Of a stretch of 48,619 bases of DNA, positions 32,189-41,656 are shown piece after piece. The notes under the pieces are model-generated. The model searched no databases and was not told where the DNA came from. It worked only from the letters and a program-made list of their open reading frames with translations. The DNA comes from Opitutales bacterium (GTDB lineage Bacteria > Verrucomicrobiota > Verrucomicrobiia > Opitutales > Oceanipulchritudinaceae), in the NCBI GenBank assembly GCA_020831525.1, contig JAFIGH010000034.1:1-48619 (forward strand), given 5' to 3'. Every line of letters starts with the position of its first letter. Positions within the stretch are counted from its first letter, which is position 1. The translations under genes were made by a program, and so were the position numbers.

Positions 32189-34747
32189 ATGACTGCCAAG
32201 AAAAACGACCGCACCGCCGCGCGCAAAACGTCCGGCAAGGCCAAGAAGTCCGGGGCGAAGACCGCTTCCGGAAACGGGGACGCCTGCGACTTCTACAAGT
32301 TCAATATCTGCGAGACCGTCGAGGGCTTCAAGACGTCCGTCCTCAACCACCTCAAGTTCACGCTCGCGCGCGACGTAAACTCCGCCTCGCCGCGCGACTG
32401 GTGGATCGCCACTTGCCACGCCGCCCACGACCGCATCCTCGAGCGCTTCATCGCGACGATGAAAAAGCACAACGAGGACAACGTGCGGCGCGTCTACTAC
32501 TTGAGTCTCGAATACCTCATGGGGCGCATGTTCGACAACAACCTGTGGAACGCCGGGCTGCGCAAGCTCGCTTCCGAAGCGTTGGGCGAACTGGGTCATG
32601 ACCTCGAGTCCCTGGCGGAGGAAGAGGACGACATGGCGCTCGGCAACGGCGGTCTCGGCCGGCTTGCGGCGTGTTTTCTCGATTCCCTCGCGACGATGGA
32701 GTACCCGGCGGTCGGGTACGGGATCTACTATGAATTCGGCCTCTTCGAGCAGCAGTTTCACAACGGCCGCCAGCACGAGATGCCCGACCCGTGGCGCAAG
32801 TTCGGCACGCCGTGGGAAATCGTCCGCCCGGTCTATTGCCGCCGGGTGCGCCTCTACGGGCGGGTCGAGATGAATTTCGACGACAAAGGCAACCCGCGTC
32901 CCACGTGGGTCGACACGCACGACCTTATCGGATTGCCCTACGACATTCCGATCTGTGGTTTCGGAGCCGACACGGTGAACTTCCTGCGCCTCTGGGAAGC
33001 GCGGGCGAGCGAGGAGTTCGACCTCAAGGTCTTCAACGAAGGCGGCTATGTGGACGCCGTGCGGCAAAAGGCTATTGCCGAGACCATATCAAAAGTTCTC
33101 TACCCGAACGACTCCTCCGAAGCGGGCAAGGAGTTGCGCCTCGTGCAGCAATACTTTTTTGTCAGTTGCAGCTTGCAGGACATCATCCGCCGCTGGCGCA
33201 AAAACAACGGCGACTGGAGCACCTTCCACGAGAAGGTCACGATCCAGCTCAACGACACGCACCCCGCCATCGCTGTGGCGGAGCTGATGCGTATCCTCAT
33301 CGACGAGGCGAACCTCGGCTGGGACCGCGCGTGGAACACCGTGCGCGAGGTGTGCAACTACACCAACCACACCCTCCTCCCCGAAGCGCTGGAGCGCTGG
33401 AGCGTCCCGCTCTTTGAGAAGGTATTGCCGCGCCACCTCCAGATCATTTACGAGATCAACCGCCGCTTCCTTGAAGAAGAAGTCGAGGCGCAGTGGCCGG
33501 GCGACGGCGAAATGAAGAGCCGCCTCTCCATCATCGAGGAGGGGCATCCCAAGATGATCCGCATGGCCTACCTCGCTGTCGTCGGCAGCCACCGGGTTAA
33601 CGGCGTGGCGGCATTGCACACCAAGCTTCTCAAGCAGAATTTATTCTCCGACTTCGACCAACTCTATCCCGGCAAGATCGAGAACAAGACAAACGGCATC
33701 ACGCCCCGCCGCTGGCTCCAGGGCTGCAATCCGCGCCTTGCCTCCCTCATCACGGAGACGGTGGGCGACGGTTGGCAAAAGGACCTCAAACGCCTGCGCG
33801 GCTTGGAGGCGCATGCCGCCGACGCCGGCTTTCAGAAGCGGTTCATGGAGATCAAGCGGGCGAACAAGGTCGATCTCGCCAATATTATCGCGAATACTAT
33901 GGGCATCAAGGTGTCGCCCGACGCAATGTTCGATGTGCAGATCAAGCGGCTCCACGAATACAAGCGGCAGCACCTCAACCTCCTCCATATCCTCCATCTC
34001 TACCGTGCGATCCTTCAGAATCCGGAGGCCGACATCCAGCCGCGCGTCTTTGTCTTCGGTGCGAAAGCGGCGCCGGGTTACGCCCTTGCCAAGACGATCA
34101 TTCACGCCATCAATGCCGTTGGTTTCCAGATCAACAACGATCCGCGTGTGGGCGACCGCCTCAAGGTGGCCTTCCTCCCCAACTACCGGGTTACTCTCGC
34201 CGAGAGTATCATCCCCGCCGCCGACTTGAGTGAGCAGATTTCCACCGCCGGAAAAGAAGCCAGCGGCACGGGCAATATGAAATTCGCCCTCAACGGCGCC
34301 CTCACCATCGGCACGCTCGACGGGGCGAACGTGGAGATCCAGGAGGAAGTCGGGAACGAGAATATCTTCATCTTCGGACTCACCGTGGAAGAGGTCGAGG
34401 CATGGCGGGAGCGCGGCTACAATCCATACGACGTCTACTTCCAAAACGAGGAACTGCGCACGATTGTCGACTGGGTCGGATCCAATACCTTTGCCCAGGA
34501 CGAACCCGGGGTGCTCGCGCCGCTGCGCCACAGCATGCTCGACGGCGGCGACCCCTATTTCGTTCTTGCGGATTACCAAAGCTATGTCGACTCGCAGCGG
34601 GAGGCGGACGCCGCCTACCGGAATCCCGCCCGCTGGGCCCGCATGGCCATCCTCAATACGGCGCGCGTGGACAAATTCTCCAGCGACCGGACGATCCGGG
34701 AGTACGCGCAGAATATCTGGAAGTTGAACGCGGTTCCGGTGCCCTAG
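32189..34747 (+). CDS. glgP: Glycogen/alpha-glucan phosphorylase
   Basis: An 852-residue GT35 phosphorylase that releases glucose-1-phosphate from glycogen or maltodextrin. Family blocks in order are [92 protein letters not shown] and the PLP site [20 protein letters not shown] with K698. An unusual basic N-terminal tail of about 30 residues ([20 protein letters not shown]) precedes the domain. ATG 32189 is the last start before the conserved domain. In the 277-bp upstream region TTCACA (32102) and TAGTCT (32124) with 16-bp spacing may be a promoter. Confidence 0.95.
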   Translation: MTAKKNDRTAARKTSGKAKKSGAKTASGNGDACDFYKFNICETVEGFKTSVLNHLKFTLARDVNSASPRDWWIATCHAAHDRILERFIATMKKHNEDNVRRVYYLSLEYLMGRMFDNNLWNAGLRKLASEALGELGHDLESLAEEEDDMALGNGGLGRLAACFLDSLATMEYPAVGYGIYYEFGLFEQQFHNGRQHEMPDPWRKFGTPWEIVRPVYCRRVRLYGRVEMNFDDKGNPRPTWVDTHDLIGLPYDIPICGFGADTVNFLRLWEARASEEFDLKVFNEGGYVDAVRQKAIAETISKVLYPNDSSEAGKELRLVQQYFFVSCSLQDIIRRWRKNNGDWSTFHEKVTIQLNDTHPAIAVAELMRILIDEANLGWDRAWNTVREVCNYTNHTLLPEALERWSVPLFEKVLPRHLQIIYEINRRFLEEEVEAQWPGDGEMKSRLSIIEEGHPKMIRMAYLAVVGSHRVNGVAALHTKLLKQNLFSDFDQLYPGKIENKTNGITPRRWLQGCNPRLASLITETVGDGWQKDLKRLRGLEAHAADAGFQKRFMEIKRANKVDLANIIANTMGIKVSPDAMFDVQIKRLHEYKRQHLNLLHILHLYRAILQNPEADIQPRVFVFGAKAAPGYALAKTIIHAINAVGFQINNDPRVGDRLKVAFLPNYRVTLAESIIPAADLSEQISTAGKEASGTGNMKFALNGALTIGTLDGANVEIQEEVGNENIFIFGLTVEEVEAWRERGYNPYDVYFQNEELRTIVDWVGSNTFAQDEPGVLAPLRHSMLDGGDPYFVLADYQSYVDSQREADAAYRNPARWARMAILNTARVDKFSSDRTIREYAQNIWKLNAVPVP

Positions 34748-34761
34748 GTCTCACGCCGTCA

Positions 34762-35712
34762 ATGGATATTGCACGGTTCCTGACCCTTGGCGGCGGACCC
34801 GGCGGCCTGTCGCTTGCGCGGTTTGCCGGGCGGGCCGCGTTGCTCGGCTTCGCCGCGATCGCACCGCTTGTCGCCAGCGGCGGAGATGACCCGCCGACCA
34901 CGGCACGCGACCTCACGCCCGAGATTCTTGAATCCATCACCGTGCCCGACCCGGACCGCGAACTGCCCTTCGTCCCCGGTGAACGCCTCACTTTCCTCAT
35001 CGGTTGGAGCTTCTTCGATGTCGGCGAGGCCGTCCTTTCTGTCGACGAATCCAGTGTCGGCGACGAACCGGCGCTTGTCTTCAAGCTGGAGGTGCAGACG
35101 AATGCCTTCGCCGACCGTATCTACCGGGTGCGCAACCGCACCCGCTCATGGATGGATCCGCAGGCCACGACAACCCTCCACTACCACAACGAGCAGTCCG
35201 AGGGCCGCCGGGAGCGCAACATCGAATACGAATTCGACTGGGTAGCCAACACCGTGCGCTACCGCAACCGCGCGGATGACGACAATCCCGCCTACCACGA
35301 CCCCATCGAAATCATCCATGGGACGTTCGACCCCATGGGCATCACCTACTTCGTCCGCACGCTGCCCTTCGATGTCGGAGACCGGCTTGTCGTTCCGACG
35401 ACGAACGGCCGCGAACTCTTCATCACCGAGATCGACGTCGCCGAGCGCGTCGAGCGCAACTTCCGGCTCGGGCGCCAGAACGCCCTCGTCCTCCATCCCG
35501 ACATCAAGGACGTCGGCGGGGTCTTCCAGCGCAGCAGCGACGCCTCCGTCACTTTCTACATGTCCGATGACGAGCGCCGCCTGCCCCTGCGCATGGAGAG
35601 CAGCGTCACCGTCGGTCGCTTCTGGGCCGAACTCGTCCGCGTCGAACGCCCCGGCGAGGCGGTCGAAGAAGAAGAAACCGCCCCCCGCACCCGCCGCCGC
35701 CGCGGCCGTTGA
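34762..35712 (+). CDS. DUF3108 domain exported protein
   Basis: A 316-residue protein with an N-terminal hydrophobic segment (about 17-40) and a DUF3108 domain (about 70-290). Characteristic parts are GERLTFLIGWSFFDVGEAVL, FADRIYRVRNRTRSWMDPQA, IHGTFDPMGITYFVRTLPFD and RRLPLRMESSVTVGRFWAEL. DUF3108 proteins are periplasmic beta-rich proteins of unknown role, sometimes linked to lipid or outer-membrane homeostasis. A very basic tail RTRRRRGR ends the protein. It begins 14 bp after glgP and is probably co-transcribed. Confidence 0.82.
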   Translation: MDIARFLTLGGGPGGLSLARFAGRAALLGFAAIAPLVASGGDDPPTTARDLTPEILESITVPDPDRELPFVPGERLTFLIGWSFFDVGEAVLSVDESSVGDEPALVFKLEVQTNAFADRIYRVRNRTRSWMDPQATTTLHYHNEQSEGRRERNIEYEFDWVANTVRYRNRADDDNPAYHDPIEIIHGTFDPMGITYFVRTLPFDVGDRLVVPTTNGRELFITEIDVAERVERNFRLGRQNALVLHPDIKDVGGVFQRSSDASVTFYMSDDERRLPLRMESSVTVGRFWAELVRVERPGEAVEEEETAPRTRRRRGR

Positions 35713-35740
35713 CCGTCTCCCCTCCGCGGGTCTGCAGTCA

Positions 35741-35799
35741 ACAATTTTAATTCTTAATTAAGTATAAAATGAATTAATTCGAAATTAAGTATTGCTTTT
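35741..35799. promoter_or_regulatory. AT-rich island before the first RAYT gene
   Basis: About 59 bases of nearly pure A/T with repeated TTAATT and GAATTAATTC units lie just upstream of the transposase gene in an otherwise GC-rich region. TATAAAAT at 35763-35770 could serve as a -10. A similar AT-rich patch precedes the second RAYT gene (about 48470-48515) and the GbsR gene (40450-40500). Confidence 0.4.
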
Positions 35800-35826
35800 G
35801 CGGAGTCTCCGCGTAGTCTGCGGGGC

Positions 35827-36861
35827 ATGTCGTATCATAGACGGATGAAGCAGAGGGGCGGGGACACACGGGCGATGGCGTTTCATTGCATCGTGCGGGT
35901 GACCCGGCAGATGACGTTGCTCGACGCGGGGGCGCGGGACGCGCTGGCGGGGGCAATCCGGCGTGTGGCGGATTTCAGTGGGGTGGAGGTGACGGCGTAC
36001 TGCCTGTTGTCCAACCACTTCCATGTGCTCGTGCGGGTCGACCCGCAGGCGCGGAGCTGTGCCGACGATGAATTGGTCCGCCGCTTCCGGGCGCTCTACG
36101 GGGACAGTCGGGCGCAGTGTATCGGTATGGACGCGCGCAACTTGGAGCGACTTTTTGCCGATCCGGACCGGGCTGAAGCGGCGGAGAGGGTGCGGGCGAA
36201 GCTGCGCGCCCGCATGGGCGATGTCTCGGCCTTTATGCAGACCCTGAAACACCGCTACACGAAGTGGTTTAACCGTGCGCGAGGCGGCGGCGGGAGTCTA
36301 TGGGCGGAGCGCTTCCGCAGTGTGCTGGTGCAGGACTCCGCCGCTGTTCTGCGGGCCGTGGCGGCCTACATCGACCTCAATGCAGTGCGGGCGGGTTTGG
36401 TGGAGGATCCCAAGGATTACCGCTGGTGCGGCTATGCCGCTGCACTGGCGGGGGACGCGTCGCTGCGCGCGGCCTACGGGCGATACGCTGTTCGGGGAAG
36501 GGATTCCTCGGAGGCCATGGCCGCCTACCGGTTGTATCTCATGGGAAAAGGCGAGGCGGCGAAGGGCGACGGATCAGGCGCACGCGTGCCCCGCAGGGTG
36601 GCGGAGGCGGCGAGGAAGCGGGGAGGGCATTTGCCTGCGGACGAGGTGTTGCGCCTGAAACTGCGTTTCATGACGGAGGGCATTGTCGTCGGCGACCGTT
36701 CGTTTGTTGAGGGGGTATTGGACGATGCTGCCATGGTGCGCTACCGGCGGGGCCGTGCGCCCAAGCCGGTGCCATCGCCGGAGGGCGTCGAATCTTTTGT
36801 GTGTGCCCGCCAGTGGTCGCACCGTCCGGAAGTCGAGGCACCCCGGCAGGCTGAAGCCTGA
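35827..36861 (+). CDS. REP-associated tyrosine transposase (RAYT), copy A
   Basis: A 344-residue Y1/HuH transposase of the IS200-like superfamily in its single-copy RAYT form. The metal-binding HuH pair is H64/H66 in LLSNHFHVLVRVDP. The catalytic tyrosine is Y144 in KHRYTKWFNRARG. RMGDVSAFMQTLK, LWAERFRSVLVQD and AAYIDLNAVRAGLVEDPKDY are hallmark RAYT blocks. Its C-terminal part (after about 240) extends past the core. A paralogue is at 47428-48459. The stop codon lies inside a CAGGCT-GA-AGCCTG palindrome. No terminal repeats or target duplication were seen, as expected for RAYTs. Confidence 0.9.
   Translation: MSYHRRMKQRGGDTRAMAFHCIVRVTRQMTLLDAGARDALAGAIRRVADFSGVEVTAYCLLSNHFHVLVRVDPQARSCADDELVRRFRALYGDSRAQCIGMDARNLERLFADPDRAEAAERVRAKLRARMGDVSAFMQTLKHRYTKWFNRARGGGGSLWAERFRSVLVQDSAAVLRAVAAYIDLNAVRAGLVEDPKDYRWCGYAAALAGDASLRAAYGRYAVRGRDSSEAMAAYRLYLMGKGEAAKGDGSGARVPRRVAEAARKRGGHLPADEVLRLKLRFMTEGIVVGDRSFVEGVLDDAAMVRYRRGRAPKPVPSPEGVESFVCARQWSHRPEVEAPRQAEA
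36847..36860. repeat. Short REP-like palindrome at the end of the RAYT gene
   Basis: CAGGCT-GA-AGCCTG is a perfect 6-bp inverted repeat with a 2-nt loop that includes the first bases of the RAYT stop codon. Its plan (GGCTGAAGCC) is like the CTGAAA/TTGGAAAACC cores of the repeats at 21824-21920. Confidence 0.4.
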
Positions 36862-37209
36862 CTGACGCGGTTGAATCGTCGCGATCCGCACCAATGTTTT
36901 GGGCTGCAATAACTTGTCCGCCGCGCTCAACGCACTTTCGAGGTGCGCCCTCGGGGTCGTCCAAGCCGTTTCGCTCCAAAATCTTATCGCATCTCATCGA
37001 CGCTCGACTGCGTCTATAAGGTAGAGAAGGCTATCCGGCGCCTCGCGCCTCGGATAAGGGGTGGAGTTTAACGGCGATCCGGGGCTGCCCGGGAATGCGT
37101 GGCTGTCTCCGTCTTTCCCATGGAAGTGGAAAATCGCGGCAGTGGCCGGATTTCCCTTGCCCGCTTCGGCGGGATTTGTTGAGACAGGTGGTTCAATAAC
37201 TGTATATTC
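36862..37209. other. Intergenic region with a nested hairpin before leuC
   Basis: These 348 bases contain no gene I can support. At 37032-37056 TATCCG-GCGC-CTC-GCGC-CT-CGGATA folds as a strong nested hairpin, preceded by GGTAGAG at 37020-37025. RAYT-linked REP elements in other bacteria often carry a GTAG-type head before a hairpin, so this may be one; a leader hairpin of leuC is the other option. No T tract follows. Confidence 0.4.
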
Positions 37210-38637
37210 ATGGGTAAGAGTCTATTTAAGAAAGTTTGGGACGCGCACTCGGTGAGAGAGTTGCCGAACGGGCAAACGCAGCTACTCATCGGCACGCACC
37301 TCATTCACGAGGTGACGAGTCCGCAGGCGTTCGGGATGTTGCGTGAGCGGGGTATTCCGGTCCGTTTCCCGCACCGGACGTTCGCGACGGTGGACCATAT
37401 TGTGCCGACAAACGAGGTGGCGGAGCCGTACAGCGATCCCCTCGCCCAAGCGATGATTGAGGAACTGCGCAAGAACTGCGCGGACCACGGTGTCACCTTT
37501 TTCGACACCAACACGGGCCATCAAGGGATCGTGCACATCGTGGGTCCGGAGCAGGGCATCACGCAGCCCGGCACGACGATCGCCTGCGGGGATTCGCATA
37601 CCTCGACGCACGGCGCGTTCGGTGCCATCGCCTTCGGGATCGGCACGAGTCAGGTGCGGGACGTGCTCGCCACGCAGACTATTGCCCTCAATCCGCTGAA
37701 AGTCCGCCGCATCAATGTGGACGGCGAACTGGCCCCCGGAGTCTACGCGAAGGACGTGATTCTGCATATCATCCGTCTCCTCGGCACCAAGGGCGGGACG
37801 GGATTCGCCTACGAGTACGGAGGTTCCGTGTTCGACGGTTTTTCCATGGAGGAGCGGATGACCGTGTGCAACATGTCCATCGAGGGCGGCGCGCGGGTTG
37901 GCTACGTGAATCCAGACGAGACGACCGTCGAGTACCTGAAAGGCCGTCCGTTTGCGCCGAAGGGTGCCGGGTGGGACCGCGCTGTCGAGCGGTGGCTCTC
38001 GTTCGCGAGCGATCCGGATTGCGAATACGACGACGTTGTAAATATCCGCGCAGAGAACATCGCGCCCACGGTGACGTGGGGAATCACGCCGGGACAGGCG
38101 GTCTTCATTCACGAGAACATCCCGACGCCGGACGACGGCGGGACGGAGAGCGCCCGCGAGTCCATCCGCGAGGCGCTGGAGCACATGAGCTTCGCGGGCG
38201 GTGAGCCGATCAGAGGCATCCCGGTGGACGTGGCCTTTCTCGGCTCCTGTACAAACGGGCGGCTTTCCGATCTCAAGGAGGTCGCGCGATACCTCGAGGG
38301 GCACAAGGTGAACCCGCGTGTGAAGGCGATTTGCGTCCCCGGTTCGCAAGGCGTTTCGAAGATCGCGGAGGAGCTGGGCCTCGACCGGATCTTCAGGGAA
38401 GCGGGTTTCGAGTGGCGCGCCGCGGGATGTTCGATGTGCCTTGCCATGAACCCCGACAAGCTGATCGGCAACCAGCTCTGTGCCAGTTCGAGCAACCGCA
38501 ACTTCAAGGGCCGCCAAGGCAGCCCCACCGGGCGCACGATCCTCATGAGTCCGCTCATGGTGGCGGCCGCCGCCGTCACCGGAGAGATCGCCGACGCGCG
38601 CGAAGTTTTCGGCATCCTGGAGTCCGCCGGTGTGTGA
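37210..38637 (+). CDS. leuC: 3-isopropylmalate dehydratase large subunit
   Basis: A 475-residue aconitase-family subunit of leucine synthesis, isomerising 2- and 3-isopropylmalate with LeuD. The [4Fe-4S] cysteines are visible as C347 in GSCTNGR and C407/C410 in [33 protein letters not shown] and [15 protein letters not shown] are signature blocks. The length agrees with the bacterial type. LeuD follows after 129 bp; leuA and leuB are not in the window. The ATG at 37210 starts the canonical [13 protein letters not shown]. Confidence 0.97.
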   Translation: MGKSLFKKVWDAHSVRELPNGQTQLLIGTHLIHEVTSPQAFGMLRERGIPVRFPHRTFATVDHIVPTNEVAEPYSDPLAQAMIEELRKNCADHGVTFFDTNTGHQGIVHIVGPEQGITQPGTTIACGDSHTSTHGAFGAIAFGIGTSQVRDVLATQTIALNPLKVRRINVDGELAPGVYAKDVILHIIRLLGTKGGTGFAYEYGGSVFDGFSMEERMTVCNMSIEGGARVGYVNPDETTVEYLKGRPFAPKGAGWDRAVERWLSFASDPDCEYDDVVNIRAENIAPTVTWGITPGQAVFIHENIPTPDDGGTESARESIREALEHMSFAGGEPIRGIPVDVAFLGSCTNGRLSDLKEVARYLEGHKVNPRVKAICVPGSQGVSKIAEELGLDRIFREAGFEWRAAGCSMCLAMNPDKLIGNQLCASSSNRNFKGRQGSPTGRTILMSPLMVAAAAVTGEIADAREVFGILESAGV

Positions 38638-38766
38638 TTTTTCCGGCGGCGGCGCGATCCCGTTTGCCGGACGCGCCTTCCCGTGCATACTTCCGGACAG
38701 CCCGGCGGCAACCTTTCGGTGCCGACGGGGTCTAACCTTTCGACCTTTCCCTCAACTCTTTTCCCA

Positions 38767-39369
38767 ATGGCTTTGGAAAAAATTCATTCCGTGACCGGGC
38801 GCGCCGTCTACGTGCCCGGAGACGATATCGACACCGACCGCATCATTCCGGCGCGCTTCATGAAGTGTGTGACGTTCGACGGTTTGGGCGAATACCTCTT
38901 TTACGACACGCGGCACACGCCGGACGGTGAAAAGAAGGACCATCCGCTCAACGATCCGCGCCACGCGGAAGCGTCCATCCTCGTCAGCGGCAACAATTTC
39001 GGTTGCGGCAGCTCCCGCGAGCATGCGCCCCAGGCGATCTACCGCGCCGGATTCCGGGCGGTGGTGGCGGAGAGTTTCGCCGAGATCTTCTTCGGTAACT
39101 CCATTCAACTGGGAATGCCCTGCGTGACAGCGGATGCGGCGGACATCCGCAAGCTGGCGGCGACTGTGCGCGAAGACCCGTCTACACGCGTTGAGATTGA
39201 TGTGAAAGAACGTGTCGTGCGGTTCGGCGGAATGGAAATCCCCTGTGGTCTGCGTGACGGTGCCCGGCAGTCGCTGCTCGAAGGGCATTGGGATCCGATC
39301 CAGGATCTTCTCGAAGGCGCGCCCGAGGTCGAGGCCTTGGCGGGCGGACTCGAATACATGCGGGCCTGA
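38767..39369 (+). CDS. leuD: 3-isopropylmalate dehydratase small subunit
   Basis: A 200-residue partner of LeuC forming the swivel domain. Signature parts are GDDIDTDRIIPARFMKCVTF, ILVSGNNFGCGSSREHAPQA and AESFAEIFFGNSIQLGMPCV. ATG 38767 is chosen because MALEKIHSVTGRAVYVPG is the usual N-terminus, while codons upstream are intergenic in character. ExbB-like genes follow 20 bp later on the same strand and may be in the same transcript. Confidence 0.96.
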   Translation: MALEKIHSVTGRAVYVPGDDIDTDRIIPARFMKCVTFDGLGEYLFYDTRHTPDGEKKDHPLNDPRHAEASILVSGNNFGCGSSREHAPQAIYRAGFRAVVAESFAEIFFGNSIQLGMPCVTADAADIRKLAATVREDPSTRVEIDVKERVVRFGGMEIPCGLRDGARQSLLEGHWDPIQDLLEGAPEVEALAGGLEYMRA

Positions 39370-39389
39370 GCCGGGAGGCTCCCTCCGCT

Positions 39390-39977
39390 ATGTGGACGCT
39401 CTTCGAGCAAGCCGGGATTTTTGCGTGGCCGTTGGCGGCTTGTTCGCTGGCAGCTGTATTTATCGTCATCGAGCGGCTCTTTGCGCTCCGTTCCGGCAAC
39501 GTAATTCCGGCGGAATACCTCGACCACTTTTCCCGTGGTGACATTCCGGCCCAAGGCGACCAGTCCTCGGTGGCCGGGCGCATTGTGGGTTTTTTTCACA
39601 ACCACGATGTCGACGCGGACCAGTTGAAGGCGTTTGCCCGGTTGCAGATCACACGGATGGAGCGGGGCCTTTTTGTCCTTGATATCGTCGTCAGCGCGGC
39701 CCCGCTTCTCGGCCTGCTTGGAACGGTCACCGGACTCGTTAAGGTGTTCAGCCGGATCTCACCCGATACGGGCCTGCCGGAAACATCGATGTTCATCGAA
39801 GGGGTGGCACTCGCCCTCTCCACGACCATGATTGGTCTGGCCATTGCCATCCCCGCCCTTGTCTTCAACTCGTACCTCAGCCGCCGCATCGATACCTATG
39901 CCGCCCAACTGGGTGTGGGCGTGGAACGGCTCATTGCGGCGAAAGGCGACGGATCCCGCCGCCGCCGGGAGTTTTGA
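39390..39977 (+). CDS. exbB: MotA/TolQ/ExbB proton channel protein
   Basis: A 195-residue inner-membrane protein with three membrane helices (about 10-30, 100-120, 145-165). The core motif is VVSAAPLLGLLGTVTGLVKV with MFIEGVALALSTTMIGLAIA, typical of the ExbB/TolQ family. It pairs with the ExbD-like gene 11 bp downstream to form a proton-driven motor for outer-membrane transport (TonB) or cell envelope upkeep (Tol). No tonB, tolA or receptor gene is near, so the partner is unknown. The start overlaps nothing and follows GGGAGG 12 nt upstream. Confidence 0.88.
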   Translation: MWTLFEQAGIFAWPLAACSLAAVFIVIERLFALRSGNVIPAEYLDHFSRGDIPAQGDQSSVAGRIVGFFHNHDVDADQLKAFARLQITRMERGLFVLDIVVSAAPLLGLLGTVTGLVKVFSRISPDTGLPETSMFIEGVALALSTTMIGLAIAIPALVFNSYLSRRIDTYAAQLGVGVERLIAAKGDGSRRRREF

Positions 39978-39988
39978 GGGGCTTGACC

Positions 39989-40393
39989 ATGCACGTCGAT
40001 CTGCGCCCGCGCCACCACCGGCAGAAGAGTGAGATCAACATTATTCCGTTGGTCGATGTCCTTGTTGTGCTCATTTTCTTTTTCCTCGTCTCCATGCAGT
40101 TCCGCAACCTTACGCTGCTGCAGTTGACATTGCCGGAAATCCGCACCGCCGGCCAGGAGCAGGTCTCCGAGCAGGTGGAAATCGGCATCACACCGGAGGG
40201 ACACTTGTATTTTCAAGGTTCACGGGTATCCGAGGAAGAACTGGTCCGCCGTATCGAGCGGGCCGCCGCCGAGACGCGCGCCCGTCCGGTGCTCATCATC
40301 GCCGACGAGGAAAGCAACCTCCGCACCCTGACCTTTGTCATGGACACCTGCCGCCGCGCAGGCCTCGATCGCATCCGCCTCCAGTCGCGCTGA
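39989..40393 (+). CDS. exbD: ExbD/TolR biopolymer transport protein
   Basis: A 134-residue protein with one N-terminal membrane helix (INIIPLVDVLVVLIFFFLVS) carrying the conserved protonatable D23, then a periplasmic domain (about 45-134) with PVLIIADEESNLRTLTFVMD. ATG 39989 is taken over a TTG at 39974, which overlaps the exbB stop. ExbB and ExbD form one unit by spacing. Confidence 0.9.
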   Translation: MHVDLRPRHHRQKSEINIIPLVDVLVVLIFFFLVSMQFRNLTLLQLTLPEIRTAGQEQVSEQVEIGITPEGHLYFQGSRVSEEELVRRIERAAAETRARPVLIIADEESNLRTLTFVMDTCRRAGLDRIRLQSR

Positions 40394-40453
40394 GCCTGCG
40401 CGGCTCGCCACCGGGCCTTCCAGCATCCCTCCTCCGGAAGTGATGCAAACAAT

Positions 40454-40488
40454 TTAATTCGCAAATAGCTTTATTATTGCTGAATTAA
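40454..40488. promoter_or_regulatory. AT-rich inverted repeat upstream of the GbsR gene
   Basis: TTAATTCGCAA (40454-40464) and TTGCTGAATTAA (40477-40488) are inverted copies with one extra base, around a 12-nt centre containing TTTATTA. This lies about 95 bp before the GbsR start and marks the AT-rich promoter area. It may be an upstream operator. Confidence 0.35.
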
Positions 40489-40557
40489 AAATTTTGACGA
40501 ATCACAGAACGGAACAGCAGTGCTCTGTAATTTGCTGCGGATTCGTTGACACCGCCA

Positions 40558-40581
40558 AACTTTCAATACTTACTGAAAGTT
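40558..40581. promoter_or_regulatory. Operator-like palindrome abutting the GbsR start
   Basis: AACTTTCA (40558-40565) and TGAAAGTT (40574-40581) form a perfect 8-bp inverted repeat with an 8-bp spacer, ending one base before the ATG at 40582. A 24-bp dyad of this kind fits a dimeric MarR/GbsR-type repressor and suggests autoregulation (inference). A transcript across it would also form a hairpin over the ribosome site. Confidence 0.6.
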
Positions 40582-41139
40582 ATGCTTCAAGTGGAACCGG
40601 AGAACGGGCGGGCGGCTGCCGGAGCAGCGGCGGCGGACTCGCTGGAGTCGGTGCGGGATATTTTTATCCGGCAGTGGGGTGCGATGGGCAGCCAGTGGGG
40701 GGTGAACCGGAGTATGGCGATGATCCATGCGCTCCTCCTGGTTTCGCCGGAGCCGCTGACAACCGACGCAATCATGGAGGAACTGGAGATCAGCCGGGGC
40801 AACGCGAACACCAACCTGCGCGAGTTGGTGGACTGGGGGCTGGTGTATCCGGTGTTGGTTAAAGGGGACCGGCGCGACTACTTTGTGGCGGAGAAGGATG
40901 TGTGGCGGATATTCTGCATTGTCGCGCGGGAGAGAAAGCGCCGAGAGATGGAACCAGCGCAGAAAGTGCTGGAGGAGTGTGTGCGGCGTTCGGGTTCGCT
41001 GGAGGGCGAGGAGGCGCAGGCAATGCACGCGCAACTCGCGCGCTTGTCCGAGTTTGTGGGCACGGCCAACGAATTGATGGACAAGCTGGCGCGACCGGAG
41101 CGCGACCGGATCTTGCCGAATCTCATGCGGGTACTCTGA
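40582..41139 (+). CDS. GbsR/MarR-family transcriptional regulator
   Basis: A 185-residue winged-helix regulator of the GbsR branch. The family blocks are FIRQWGAMGSQWGVNRSMAM, LTTDAIMEELEISRGNANTN, LRELVDWGLVYPVLVKGDRR and YFVAEKDVWRIFCIVARERK, followed by a helical C-terminal region for dimerisation. ATG 40582 is preferred over an in-frame TTG at 40546 because the latter lies within the palindrome and AT-rich promoter. The cysteine-less DCC-like gene follows 38 bp later, as GbsR and DCC genes often do in other bacteria, so it probably controls that pair. Confidence 0.88.
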   Translation: MLQVEPENGRAAAGAAAADSLESVRDIFIRQWGAMGSQWGVNRSMAMIHALLLVSPEPLTTDAIMEELEISRGNANTNLRELVDWGLVYPVLVKGDRRDYFVAEKDVWRIFCIVARERKRREMEPAQKVLEECVRRSGSLEGEEAQAMHAQLARLSEFVGTANELMDKLARPERDRILPNLMRVL

Positions 41140-41177
41140 GGGACGCCGGACGCCGTAATTGCCGAGGAGGAGCAACG

Positions 41178-41618
41178 ATGAAGAAACTGACCGTTTTCTA
41201 TGATCCCGGGGACGCGCGTGCGCGTGCGGTGCGCGGTTTCCTCGCGCGGCACGCGGCGCGGATCGAGGTGGAGGTGTTTCCGATCGACGCCGGGTCGGTG
41301 CGCATGTGCTTCCCCGAGCTGCACGGAGCACCGACCGGGGCGGCTTTGGTCACCCTGTCAGACACGGGCATCCTGGAGCATGGCGAGGCGTCGTTGCGCA
41401 CGGTTTTGTGGGCACTGGAAGGGTGCGGTGCCTGGCATCGTTTCGGTAAGGAGGATGCTGCGGCCGGGGATTTCGAACGGGCGGTTGATCTGCTTTTCTC
41501 CGGTGCGTGCCGGATTGAGGACGATCCCGTCTCGCTTTTTGTGCCGAAAGAAGACCGGCCGCGGCGCACGGCCCAGAGCGGTCGCATACGCCCGCGCGTC
41601 TTTTCCGGACTCCGTTGA
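41178..41618 (+). CDS. DCC (DUF393)-like protein lacking the CxxC motif
   Basis: A 146-residue protein whose start KKLTVFYDPGDARARAVRGF matches DUF393/DCC thiol-disulfide oxidoreductases (YDPxCxxCxxxxxW/L), followed by VEVFPIDAGSVRMCFPEL and a segment SLRTVLWALEGCGAWHRFGK, as in that family. The redox CxxC that names the family is replaced by GDARAR. It has only three cysteines elsewhere. So thiol-disulfide exchange by the usual mechanism is not possible. A strong Shine-Dalgarno AGGAGG sits 7 nt before ATG 41178. The residual C-terminus is basic. A structural or regulatory role with the upstream GbsR gene is inferred. Confidence 0.6.
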   Translation: MKKLTVFYDPGDARARAVRGFLARHAARIEVEVFPIDAGSVRMCFPELHGAPTGAALVTLSDTGILEHGEASLRTVLWALEGCGAWHRFGKEDAAAGDFERAVDLLFSGACRIEDDPVSLFVPKEDRPRRTAQSGRIRPRVFSGLR

Positions 41619-41656
41619 GGTCTGCCGGCCAGTCTCCCGCGGTCCGGGGGAGGCGA

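Noticed and set aside
30616-32244. A 542-codon minus-strand frame
   Set aside because: Antisense to mutL and its Pro/Ala linker; the linker produces the long Gly-rich stretch.
36862-37209. Possible tRNA or structured RNA gene
   Set aside because: The nested hairpin is strong, but there is no T-loop sequence, acceptor stem or CCA, and no four-arm fold.
37282-38688. A 468-codon minus-strand frame
   Set aside because: Antisense to leuC, which is an unmistakable full-length enzyme gene.
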